Below are positions 23,229 through 30,928 of a stretch of DNA of 53,443 nucleotides, one piece after another. Source of the stretch: Clostridia bacterium. Lineage in GTDB: Bacteria > Bacillota > Clostridia > Oscillospirales > Acutalibacteraceae. The DNA lies in NCBI GenBank assembly GCA_017452785.1, contig JAFTLT010000025.1:1-53443 (forward strand), written 5' to 3'. Numbering within the stretch: the first letter of the stretch is position 1; every line of letters begins with the position of its first letter. The notes beneath the pieces were generated by a model. The model saw only the letters and a program-made list of their open reading frames with translations, was not told where the DNA came from and did not search any database. The translations under genes and the position numbers were made by a program.

Positions 23229-25529
23229 ATGAGAAACATTAAAATTATCAACTCAGGCTGGGCTTTTTCAAAAAACGCAAAGTCAGCACCTAAGGCTATG
23301 CCTTCTGATTGGCAGGCACTTGACCTTCCCTACACATGGAACGGCAAAGACGGTCAGGACGGCGGCAACGATTATTACAGAGGTACTTGCTGGTTTGCAA
23401 AAGAAATCAAAGCTGCAGACCTTCCTGAAGGTGAAGTGCACTATCTTCAGTTTGACGGTGTAAATTCTTCATGTGAGGTTTATTGGAATGACAAGAAAAT
23501 AACTGAGCATGACGGCGGTTATTCAACCTTCAGAGTAGAAATCAAGGATATAAAGGATGTAAACATTCTTGCAGTTGCTGTTGATAACTCACCTAACGAT
23601 AAGGTTTATCCCCAGAATGCTGACTTCACATTTTATGGCGGCATTTACCGTGATGTAAGTGTAATCGGCGTAAAGAAGAATCATTTTGACCTTGACTATT
23701 ACGGCTCACCCTCAATTATGGTTACACCTGAAATTGAAGGGGACAAGGCTACAGTAAAAATCAAGACCTTCATTAAAGATGACTATGACTGCAAGGTTAA
23801 ATATGAAATTATTGCAGACGGCGAAGTTGTTGCTGCATGTGAAATGGATGAAGACGACGAAGCAAAGCTGACAATTGAAAATGTTCACCTTTGGGACGGT
23901 CTTCGTGACCCCTATCTTTACACTGCAAAGGCAACTCTTATCGAAAAGGGTGAAGCTATAGACGAAATCTCAACACGCTTCGGTTGCCGTACCTTTAGGA
24001 TTGACCCCGAAAAGGGCTTCTTCCTCAACGGCAGAGAATATACTCTTCGTGGTGTATCACGCCATCAGGACAGACCTGACATAGGTAATGCACTTCTGCC
24101 TGAGCATCATAAGGAAGACATTGACCTCATTCTCGAAATGGGTGCAAACACAATCCGTCTTGCACACTATCAGCACTCACAGGTTTTCTATGACCTTTGC
24201 GACGAAGCAGGTCTTGTTATCTGGGCTGAAATTCCCTATATATCAAAGCATATGCCCGGCGGCTTTGACAACACTGTCAGCCAGATGAAAGAACTTATTG
24301 TGCAGAACTATAATCACCCCTCAATTGTTGTCTGGGGTCTGTCAAACGAAATCACAATTGCAGGCTCAGCTGATCCTGACCTTATCAGAAACCACAAGGT
24401 ACTCAATGACCTTTGCCATAAAATGGACAGCACAAGACTGACAACAATTGCTTCTGTTACAATGTGCTCAATTGATTCAGAATATGTGCATATCAGTGAT
24501 GTGCTTTCATACAACCACTATTTCGGCTGGTACGGCGGCACAACAGACATGAACGGCCCTTGGTTCGATACCTTCCATAAGAAGTACCCGAACAAAGCTA
24601 TCGGTCTTAGCGAATATGGCTGTGAGGCACTTGACTGGCACACTTCAACACCCACTCAGGGTGACTACACTGAGGAATATCAGTCATACTATCACGAAGA
24701 GCTTATCAAGCAGATTGCTGAAAGACCTTATCTCTGGGCAACTCATGTGTGGAATATGTTTGACTTTGCTGCAGATGCACGTGCTGAGGGCGGCGAAAAC
24801 GGCATGAATCACAAGGGTCTTGTTACCTTCGACAGAAAGTACAAAAAGGATTCATTCTATGCATATAAGGCATGGCTCAGCAATGAAAAGGTGCTTCATC
24901 TTTGCTCAAAGAAATATATTGACAGAACCGAAGATGTGACCAAGGTTACAGTTTATTCAAACTGTGATGAGGTTGAGCTCTTTGCAAACGGAGTCAGTGT
25001 CGGCAAGCAGGCTAAGGGCAAATATCCCTTCTTCTATTTTGAGGTTAAAAATGAGGGCGAAACCACTCTCACAGTTAAGGCTGACGGTCTTGAGGACTCT
25101 GCCGTTATACGCAAGGTTGATACACCTAATGAGAGCTACATTATGAAAGAGGAAGGCGATGTAATCAACTGGTTTGAGATTACCATGCCTGACGGTTACT
25201 GCTCAATCAACGACACAATCGGTGACATTATGTCAACTTTTGGCGGTAAGATTGCGGCAATAAAGATTCTGCTCAAGATCAAGAATGCCTTTGCAAGCCC
25301 CGAAAAGGCTGATGCTAAGCCTGAGGAAAAGAAGAAGGGCAAGAAAAAGGGTAGCGGACTTGAAATTGCAGGCTTTGAGCTGAGCGTGGGTATGATTAAG
25401 AATGTTTACGGCATGGCTAAGGGCTTCACGGTAAAGCGTGCCTTCTCAATGATGGGCGGCAAGTTCACAAAGGAGCAGATTCTTGAAGTCAATGCAATTC
25501 TCAACAAGTTTAAAAAACCGACAAAATAA
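23229..25529 (+). CDS. glycoside hydrolase family 2 (beta-galactosidase/beta-glucuronidase type) with a helical C-terminal extension
   Basis: The start is the ATG at 23229 after AAGGAGG (23217-23223). The 766-residue product has no signal peptide, so it is cytoplasmic. It contains the sugar-binding domain (DYYRGTCWFAKEI, FDGVNSSCEVYWN, YGGIYRDV), Ig-like domain, and the TIM barrel with RGVSRHQDRPDIGN, RLAHYQHS, the acid/base Glu in WGLSNE and the nucleophile Glu in GLSEYG. THVWNMFDFAADAR...GMNHKGLVTFDRK shows an N-x-K triplet where beta-glucuronidases have one, but many GH2 galactosidases also have N-D-K there, so specificity is open; nearby glucuronate genes favour glucuronides. After about residue 640 there is an unusual tail: a helical module split by a Lys-rich linker (PEEKKKGKKKGSG). 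Confidence 0.88.
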   Translation: MRNIKIINSGWAFSKNAKSAPKAMPSDWQALDLPYTWNGKDGQDGGNDYYRGTCWFAKEIKAADLPEGEVHYLQFDGVNSSCEVYWNDKKITEHDGGYSTFRVEIKDIKDVNILAVAVDNSPNDKVYPQNADFTFYGGIYRDVSVIGVKKNHFDLDYYGSPSIMVTPEIEGDKATVKIKTFIKDDYDCKVKYEIIADGEVVAACEMDEDDEAKLTIENVHLWDGLRDPYLYTAKATLIEKGEAIDEISTRFGCRTFRIDPEKGFFLNGREYTLRGVSRHQDRPDIGNALLPEHHKEDIDLILEMGANTIRLAHYQHSQVFYDLCDEAGLVIWAEIPYISKHMPGGFDNTVSQMKELIVQNYNHPSIVVWGLSNEITIAGSADPDLIRNHKVLNDLCHKMDSTRLTTIASVTMCSIDSEYVHISDVLSYNHYFGWYGGTTDMNGPWFDTFHKKYPNKAIGLSEYGCEALDWHTSTPTQGDYTEEYQSYYHEELIKQIAERPYLWATHVWNMFDFAADARAEGGENGMNHKGLVTFDRKYKKDSFYAYKAWLSNEKVLHLCSKKYIDRTEDVTKVTVYSNCDEVELFANGVSVGKQAKGKYPFFYFEVKNEGETTLTVKADGLEDSAVIRKVDTPNESYIMKEEGDVINWFEITMPDGYCSINDTIGDIMSTFGGKIAAIKILLKIKNAFASPEKADAKPEEKKKGKKKGSGLEIAGFELSVGMIKNVYGMAKGFTVKRAFSMMGGKFTKEQILEVNAILNKFKKPTK

Positions 25530-25547
25530 TCATACAATAAAGATAAA

Positions 25548-25589
25548 AGGAGTTGCTGCACAATTGTGCAGCAACTCCTGAATTTTTAT
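25548..25589. terminator. strong bidirectional terminator between GH2 and rubredoxin genes
   Basis: A perfect 14-bp stem (25548-25561 with 25566-25579, AGGAGTTGCTGCAC/GTGCAGCAACTCCT) with a 4-nt AATT loop is followed by 'gaattttta' on the plus strand; on the minus strand 'tttatcttta' follows. The plus-strand T-tract overlaps the rubredoxin stop codon. Confidence 0.9.
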
Positions 25590-25741
25590 GCTTCCTGAAA
25601 AAATTCCTTGCCAATGCCGCAAACGGGGCAGAGCCAATCTTCGGGCACATCTTTCCACTCGGTACCCGGAAGAACATCATGCTCAGGGTCGCCTTTCTCC
25701 GGGTCGTAAATGTAGCCGCAGGGGCAGATATATTTTTTCAT
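25586..25741 (-). CDS. rubredoxin with a C-x-C first metal knuckle
   Basis: The start is the ATG at 25741 (complement), preceded by GAGGTGATAACA; a longer frame upstream has no support and runs into a repeat. The 51-residue protein is a cytoplasmic one-iron electron carrier, used with rubrerythrin to reduce peroxide. It has [35 protein letters not shown], all typical of rubredoxin. The second knuckle CPVCG is normal. The first knuckle reads KKYICPCGY, with one residue between the cysteines instead of the usual two. The length is typical. A remnant of a rubrerythrin gene lies directly upstream, so the two were probably one operon. Confidence 0.9.
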   Translation of the reverse strand: MKKYICPCGYIYDPEKGDPEHDVLPGTEWKDVPEDWLCPVCGIGKEFFQEA

Positions 25742-25795
25742 TGTTATCACCTCAAGGGGAGTATTGGCAGGAATGGGGGAGGATAAACAACAAAC

Positions 25796-25933
25796 GAGTG
25801 ACATCACTGCCACTCGTTTGTTAATTATATTTTCTTGTCGCCCCTGAAAGGGGAGATGTCACGAAGTGACAGAGGGGTTCAACCAAAATATCTGTTAAGA
25901 AGACCTTCAAATGCCTTGCCGTGTCTTGCTTCG
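25796..25933. repeat. 138-bp duplicated segment, copy A (see 44918-45055)
   Basis: This segment matches 44918-45055 without gaps and with a few substitutions. On the minus strand it contains a rubrerythrin 3' end, a dispersed palindromic repeat (25838-25880) and a terminator hairpin. In the hairpin the two copies differ by paired changes (CGAGTG/CACTCG here, AGAGTG/CACTCT there), so the stem is kept. Confidence 0.85.
25879..25933 (-). pseudogene. remnant of a second rubrerythrin gene (last codons only)
   Basis: Read on the minus strand this encodes [17 protein letters not shown] and a TGA stop, nearly identical to the end of the rubrerythrin at 45001-45537 ([17 protein letters not shown]). 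Upstream of the Glu codon the similarity ends at about 25933 and the frame continues only about 20 codons into unrelated sequence. The rest of the gene has been deleted. It sits upstream of rubredoxin on the same strand. Confidence 0.8.
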
Positions 25934-26256
25934 GTATAGAAAGCCTTTTGTTTATAAGGGTTAAAATAGATTATCCCAAGCATATCCCGAGAGGTCAAAT
26001 TTTATATATAAAGAAAATTGCTTAACTCTCAATATAATCGATTTGAGTGATTTAGTAAAGTTTCTGAGATCTTAAATAAACATAGTTCCAAATAAAAAAG
26101 GATATACTCATTAATTAAAGCTATCGAGATCATATTCTACGAGGTTGCCAATAGCCTCTTTCATATACTCCACAGTTATAACAAAAGCAACCCCTTATCT
26201 TCAGGGTTCAATAAATACCGAATGTGAGTGTGGTGTGAAAACTGACAGCAAGGTGA
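25934..26256. other. gene-free AT-rich stretch
   Basis: No reading frame, promoter or clear repeat can be supported here. It lies between two gene remnants (rubrerythrin and an Fn3 protein), so it is probably a scar of one or more deletions. Confidence 0.5.
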
Positions 26257-26748
26257 TCAGTTCTCCCAATGACGTCACTTTATCAGTACAGTCCTAGCAA
26301 AGATAAGTTTGTGCTAAAGGCTTCAGTTAAGGGTACAACGACATATAGAGTCACAGGACGTAAATCGGGTGCTGAGTATCAATTTAAGGTAAAACCTTAC
26401 AATAAAACAAGTGACGGTACGGTAATCTGGGGTAGTGCATCTGCTGCGTTTGTTACTGCTACGGAACCGGCTAAACCTCAAATCAGTCTTAGTTCTACAT
26501 CAAAGGGTAAGGTAGCTGTAAGCTGGAATAATGTAAGTGGAGAAACCGGATATCAGATTTATTATAGTATAAACAAATCAAGTGGCTATACTAAACTGAC
26601 AAATGTTGGTACTAACAAGATAAAGTACACTGCCTCCAAACTTTCAAGCGGTAAGACATATTACTTCAAGGTCAGAGCTTACAAGAAAGTAAACGGCAAA
26701 ACTATATTTGGCACCTTCAGCTCTGTTAAGAGCATAAAAGTTAAATAA
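26257..26748 (+). pseudogene. 3' remnant of a secreted fibronectin type III protein
   Basis: The frame opens after a TGA at 26254 and has an ATG at 26269, with no ribosome binding site and no signal peptide. The 159 residues from the ATG begin in the middle of an Fn3 domain (LYQYSPSKDKFVLKASVKGTTTYRVTG...YQFKVKPYN), followed by one complete Fn3 domain (about residues 70-159: KPQISLSSTSKGKVAVSWNNVSGETGYQIYYS...TYYFKVRAYKKVNGKTIFGTFSS). Such domains are common C-terminal parts of the surface proteins further right. The 5' part has been lost. An automatic caller would list 26269-26748 as a gene. Confidence 0.7.
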
Positions 26749-26796
26749 CAAGTCAGAATCACCCTGGAGAAATGAACTAGTCAAGCAAAAATAGAG

Positions 26797-26838
26797 AAAG
26801 GTAGAAACATGGTGATTTTCCATGTGTCTACCTTTTTT
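26797..26838 (+). terminator. Rho-independent terminator
   Basis: AAAGGTAGA-a-ACATGG pairs with CCATGT-g-TCTACCTTT around a 7-nt loop, followed by TTTT. It lies between the Fn3 remnant and the convergent anti-sigma gene. Confidence 0.8.
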
Positions 26839-26867
26839 ACAATTGCATCAAAACCGGTGCTTGTATT

Positions 26868-27560
26868 TCATTCTTCTTTTAGAGATTGCCCGACCTTAAT
26901 AATTTCTTCTCTGTCAAGCTGGCCGTAAATAGTAACGGTTATTTTGTTGCCGGTGATAATAAGAGTTGAATATGGCTTCCCTTCGTTTTTGCCTGCAATA
27001 AGATATGCGTCTCTTCCTAATATATTGATATTTTTAACATTGTTTTTGTCAGTATGAACTGAAAGTCCGTCATTAAGAGAAACGTAAATATCATATGCGA
27101 GGTTTTCTTTTTCGTTTTCATATCTGTATCCGACAGCCTCGTATTCATCGTATTTTTCTTTCAAGGTGAAGCCTTGAGGAATATGATCAGCAATTATTCT
27201 TTCGTGGTTGCTGAAATCAATTGAAGTTTCATCATTTGTAATAAAATAGAATTTGATATGTGTTTCATAAAACTCCATTACGGCATTCTTGAAATCTGCT
27301 CTTGCCTGAGGACTTGCCATAATTAATGAAAGAGCACCGATACAAATATAGAGAATTATAATTGCTGCCTTGGATAAGGTGTTTCTGAAAAAGGAAATAT
27401 TATTTTTCTTTTTGTCAAAAGAAGAGATGAGCTTATCCATCTTTCTTTCAAAGTCTGCACTGAAGGTATGTTCTATTTTACTGTCATTCGGTATAGTGGA
27501 AATTTCATGGTTCTTTACTCTGATTAAAGCTGAAGCTAACATAGCGTCACTTATTTCCAT
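26868..27560 (-). CDS. membrane anti-sigma-like protein with DUF4367 domain
   Basis: This 230-residue protein has a cytoplasmic N-terminal part (about 1-75, start MEISDAMLASALIRVKNHEI), one transmembrane helix (about 76-98, AAIIILYICIGALSLIMA) and an extracytoplasmic C-terminal domain (about 120-230: IADHIPQGFTLKEKYDEYEAVGYRYENE...GRDAYLIAGKNEGKPYSTLII...VTIYGQLDREEIIKVGQSL), which fits DUF4367. Its ATG overlaps the end of the ECF sigma gene by 14 bp, so the two are translationally coupled. The expected role is to hold the sigma factor inactive until an envelope signal arrives. Confidence 0.8.
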   Translation of the reverse strand: MEISDAMLASALIRVKNHEISTIPNDSKIEHTFSADFERKMDKLISSFDKKKNNISFFRNTLSKAAIIILYICIGALSLIMASPQARADFKNAVMEFYETHIKFYFITNDETSIDFSNHERIIADHIPQGFTLKEKYDEYEAVGYRYENEKENLAYDIYVSLNDGLSVHTDKNNVKNINILGRDAYLIAGKNEGKPYSTLIITGNKITVTIYGQLDREEIIKVGQSLKEE

Positions 27561-28101
27561 TGGCTTTTGCTCCTTTCATAAGTTCTTCTTTAAGTATCGT
27601 TCTTCCACGTCTTACTTGCTGGTGTATAGTACCAGGTTTTCTTTCTAAAAGTTCAGCTATTTCCTTTTCGGACATCTGTTCCACAATAAGAAGATAGAGC
27701 ACATCTCTGTAAACTGTGGGCATTTTTGCGAGAGTTTTTACTATAAAATCCTCTGCTTCAATACTTTGATAAAAAGAACTGCTTTCTTTATCGCTGACAT
27801 CATAAAGTTCGTCAATATCCGTTTCAGGTAATCCTTTGTTTTTCCTTATTATATCGAGTGCGGCGTTTTTTGAAGCCGTGATGACATAGGAAAGAGTTTT
27901 TGAAGATTCAACATCTACTACCTTGTTGATGTTTTTTGCTATTCCGATAAAGGCATTGTGTACTGCATCTTCAGCAAGATAGGCATCGGACAAAACCGAG
28001 TTTGCCACATACCACATTTTCTTTCTGTATAAGGTATAGATTTTTTCGAACTTTATTTTGTCATCATCTTCTTCTATGAGAAGAGTGTAAAAAAGTAACA
28101 T
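27547..28101 (-). CDS. ECF-type RNA polymerase sigma factor
   Basis: This 184-residue protein has sigma-70 region 2 (about 18-85: FEKIYTLYRKKMWYVANSVLSDAYLAEDAVHNAFIGIAK, with the core-binding and -10 recognition helices) and region 4 (about 125-175: LAKMPTVYRDVLYLLIVEQMSEKEIAELLERKPGTIHQQVRRGRTIL). The intervening linker is short, as in ECF factors. It is followed by its anti-sigma partner and is divergent from a surface-protein operon at 28360, which it may control. Two 11-bp direct repeats lie upstream (28124-28134, 28228-28238). Confidence 0.9.
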   Translation of the reverse strand: MLLFYTLLIEEDDDKIKFEKIYTLYRKKMWYVANSVLSDAYLAEDAVHNAFIGIAKNINKVVDVESSKTLSYVITASKNAALDIIRKNKGLPETDIDELYDVSDKESSSFYQSIEAEDFIVKTLAKMPTVYRDVLYLLIVEQMSEKEIAELLERKPGTIHQQVRRGRTILKEELMKGAKANGNK

Positions 28102-28123
28102 ATATTTGCTCCTGCTTGTGTTT

Positions 28124-28329
28124 TTAAACGTTCATAATATTAAACGGAATATTTTTGCAAAAACTTACATTTTTTGATTGTTTTGTAAGTTTTCTTATTT
28201 TTTATCCGTTAATAGTTGTGAGAGCCCTTAAACGTTCAACCTATTATAGCATATATTTGTTTGCTTTTTAAGAGGCGCACTCTGATTCCCGTCGAAAGGA
28301 TGGACTTAATTTATTATGGATGTTATACT
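28124..28329. promoter_or_regulatory. divergent regulatory region between ECF sigma and the surface operon
   Basis: An 11-bp sequence TTAAACGTTCA occurs twice as an exact direct repeat (28124-28134 and 28228-28238); on the minus strand it reads TGAACGTTTAA, similar to an ECF -35 box. Between them a dyad AAACTTACA (28161-28169) and TGTAAGTTT (28184-28192) is seen. On the plus strand TGGACT (28301-28306), 17 bp, TATACT (28324-28329) is a likely promoter of the surface operon, followed by AAAGGAGGAG. Confidence 0.5.
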
Positions 28330-28359
28330 TTTAAATGAAAAGAAAAAGGAGGAGATATT

Positions 28360-30906
28360 ATGGAAAAGATAAAAAGAATGCTGAGCATATTAATGGTGGT
28401 TATTATGCTTTCAATTTCTCTTCCTATTAGTGCTTTTGCTGAGTATGGAACAGCAGGGGCGGCCATTGAAGATACAATATACGAAATAGGAAAAACTTAT
28501 AGTGTAAATGGCGTTGATTACTGTATTGAAGAAAGCGGAAGCGTAACCGTAAAAGGACCTGCATTAAAGGGTGTACCCGAAAGAGTTGAGATTCTCTCAA
28601 AGCTTGGTGATTATACGGTAACCTCAATCGGATACGGTGCCTTCCAGAATTGCGATGCTATAAAAGAAGTTATACTTCCCGAAACAATTACAACACTTTT
28701 ATATTTGGCGTTTAAAGGTTCTGGCTTAACCTATATGGAAATCAAAGGTAAAAATGTTAATGTAAGAACAGATTTTAAGGATACTCCTTTATATGAAAAT
28801 CCTGATAACTGGAAAAATGACATACTGATGGTATCGGGTTATGCAGTTGTATCAAAGGCTAAGGGAAAGGTAATCCTTGATAAAGATGTTGTGGGTGTCA
28901 GTGAACAGTGCTTCGGGTATAGCAGTCCTGTTACAGACCTTACTATATTAAATCCTGAATGTCATATCATGAACTCGTCAGCTGCTTTGCCTCTTAATGC
29001 AACAATTTATGCCTATAAAGACTCGACAGCTCAGAAATATGCAAAAGGCTTCGGTCGTAAATTTTCTCTTATTTGCGACTGCGATGATACTGTTTTTGTA
29101 CCTGCTACGAAATCCTACTGTTACGGAGTTACAGGCTACAGCGACGGTTATTGGTGTAACATATGTAATATGTATTCTTCGGGAGGCATAAAGGATACAA
29201 CCTTTGAACACACAGATCTCGATGAGGATAACATATGCGATTTCTGCAAACTTAGTACCGATATTGAAATCTCAGATGCAGGCAAATGCGGTGACGAAGT
29301 TTATTGGCGTTTTACTGACAAGGGTGACCTTTATATCAGCGGTACAGGGGATGTGTATACTTATAACTATACAATTAATGAACCTTGGTACAGTCATAGA
29401 AATGAGATTAAAAAGTTTACTGCTGAGGAGGGTATAGGAAGACTTCATGGAATATCCTTTGCGGATTATAAGAATCTTGAGTCTGTAGCAATGGCAGATT
29501 CGGTTTTATCTCTTCCTAAATCCTTTGAAAATTGCACAGCACTTAAAGATATTATATTCCCGAAATCGATCCTGGCTATTCCTTCCGATTGCTTCAGAGG
29601 CTGTACTTCACTTGAGAGTGTTTTCATTCCCAAAAATGTTGCTGAGATAGGTAACTATGCTTTTTATAATTGCGCCAATCTCAGTGATATAGATTTTGAA
29701 ACGGGATATGTCAAGCTCGGATTCAGAGTGTTCAGGAATACTGCAGCTTACAATAATTCCGACAATATCAAGGACGGCTTTCTTTATATTGATAACTGTC
29801 TTATAGCGGAAATTACACCGGGTGTAACAACTCTTGTTCTCGGTGAAGAGGTTACTAGTATTGCAACCGGTTGGGATGCTGATGGTTCAAATGTGACGGA
29901 GATTGTGGTTTATAATTATGACTGTGCATTTCCGAGAGACAGCGGTGCTGTTCCTTACAATGCTGTTCTGAAAGGCTACGTGGGCTCTACAGCTTGGTTT
30001 TATACAAAGAATTTTGGACTTACTAAAAGATTTGTAGCTCTTGAGGAGCATACTCACACAGAAGTAATTGATATTCCTGCAGTTACTCCTACTGAGAAAG
30101 AGCCGGGCTATACTCATCAGAGCCATTGTTCTGTATGCGGCGAGATTGTGTCAAAACGTGAGAAGATTTCTCCCGTGGAATATGAGATTACCGTTGAAGG
30201 CAATGTTGTTATAGCACAAAAATCAGATGCGGCAACTAACGAAAACGACGGTGCGGATATAGTTATTACATTTTCAGTTTACCAAAACGTATGCACAAGT
30301 AATGTCAGCCAAACTGTTATCTACAAGGTTGGCGAAGTGAAATTATCAAAGACTGAATTCACCTATAACGGCAAGGTACAGAAGCCTAATGTTACTGTAA
30401 AAGACAGTAAGGGTGCGCTGTTAGTCAAAGACAGAGATTATAAGATTACATATTCTGATAATTCAAAGTACAGCGGCAAATATACTGTAGATGTTAATTA
30501 TATCGGCAATTATGCAGGCAGAAGTACTATGAATTACAGTATTGTTATCAACCCGATTACGCCGATGACTTCAGCTTCCACTATTGATAGCGTTACTCTT
30601 AGTTGGGTAAAAGGTCATTCTGATCTTGTTTACCGGGTGTATTCCGTAGACGGTAGCGGAAATCTGACAAAAATCGCTGATACAAAAAATGACAGTTATA
30701 AAGTGACTTCTCTTGAGGGAGATACCGAGTACCGTTTCCTTGTCCGTGCTTATGTAAAAGGCGATGACGGCAAAACTTACTGGGGTGAAAAGGGGAATGT
30801 CATGGTCTGTGCTACTAAATCAAACAAAGGCATAATAAATTGGCTTAGAAATATCATTGCAAAGTTCAAAGCGATTATTCAAAGGCTGTTTAGGATAACA
30901 AAATGA
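28360..30906 (+). CDS. secreted BspA-type leucine-rich repeat and Fn3 surface protein
   Basis: This 848-residue protein has a signal peptide (residues 1-27, ending ISAFA). Residues about 65-165 and 330-500 contain LRR_5 (BspA-like) repeats, for example FRGCTSLESVFIPKNVAEIGNYAFYNCANLSDI. A stretch around 560-605 (HTHTEVIDIPAVTPTEKEPGYTHQSHCSVCGE) is a short Cys/His motif often placed between modules in Clostridia surface proteins. Then follow a bacterial-Ig-like module (LSKTEFTYNGKVQKPNVTVKD, about 660-730) and one Fn3 domain (about 735-820). The C-terminus is amphipathic and basic (GIINWLRNIIAKFKAIIQRLF). Likely an adhesin or glycan-binding protein. It is the first of three closely spaced genes. 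Confidence 0.8.
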   Translation: MEKIKRMLSILMVVIMLSISLPISAFAEYGTAGAAIEDTIYEIGKTYSVNGVDYCIEESGSVTVKGPALKGVPERVEILSKLGDYTVTSIGYGAFQNCDAIKEVILPETITTLLYLAFKGSGLTYMEIKGKNVNVRTDFKDTPLYENPDNWKNDILMVSGYAVVSKAKGKVILDKDVVGVSEQCFGYSSPVTDLTILNPECHIMNSSAALPLNATIYAYKDSTAQKYAKGFGRKFSLICDCDDTVFVPATKSYCYGVTGYSDGYWCNICNMYSSGGIKDTTFEHTDLDEDNICDFCKLSTDIEISDAGKCGDEVYWRFTDKGDLYISGTGDVYTYNYTINEPWYSHRNEIKKFTAEEGIGRLHGISFADYKNLESVAMADSVLSLPKSFENCTALKDIIFPKSILAIPSDCFRGCTSLESVFIPKNVAEIGNYAFYNCANLSDIDFETGYVKLGFRVFRNTAAYNNSDNIKDGFLYIDNCLIAEITPGVTTLVLGEEVTSIATGWDADGSNVTEIVVYNYDCAFPRDSGAVPYNAVLKGYVGSTAWFYTKNFGLTKRFVALEEHTHTEVIDIPAVTPTEKEPGYTHQSHCSVCGEIVSKREKISPVEYEITVEGNVVIAQKSDAATNENDGADIVITFSVYQNVCTSNVSQTVIYKVGEVKLSKTEFTYNGKVQKPNVTVKDSKGALLVKDRDYKITYSDNSKYSGKYTVDVNYIGNYAGRSTMNYSIVINPITPMTSASTIDSVTLSWVKGHSDLVYRVYSVDGSGNLTKIADTKNDSYKVTSLEGDTEYRFLVRAYVKGDDGKTYWGEKGNVMVCATKSNKGIINWLRNIIAKFKAIIQRLFRITK

Positions 30907-30928
30907 TAAATTTTAAGGAGGATTTCAT

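Noticed and set aside
25553-25824. Plus-strand frames opposite rubredoxin
   Set aside because: They are shadows of rubredoxin and of the duplicated repeat; composition is unlike a protein.
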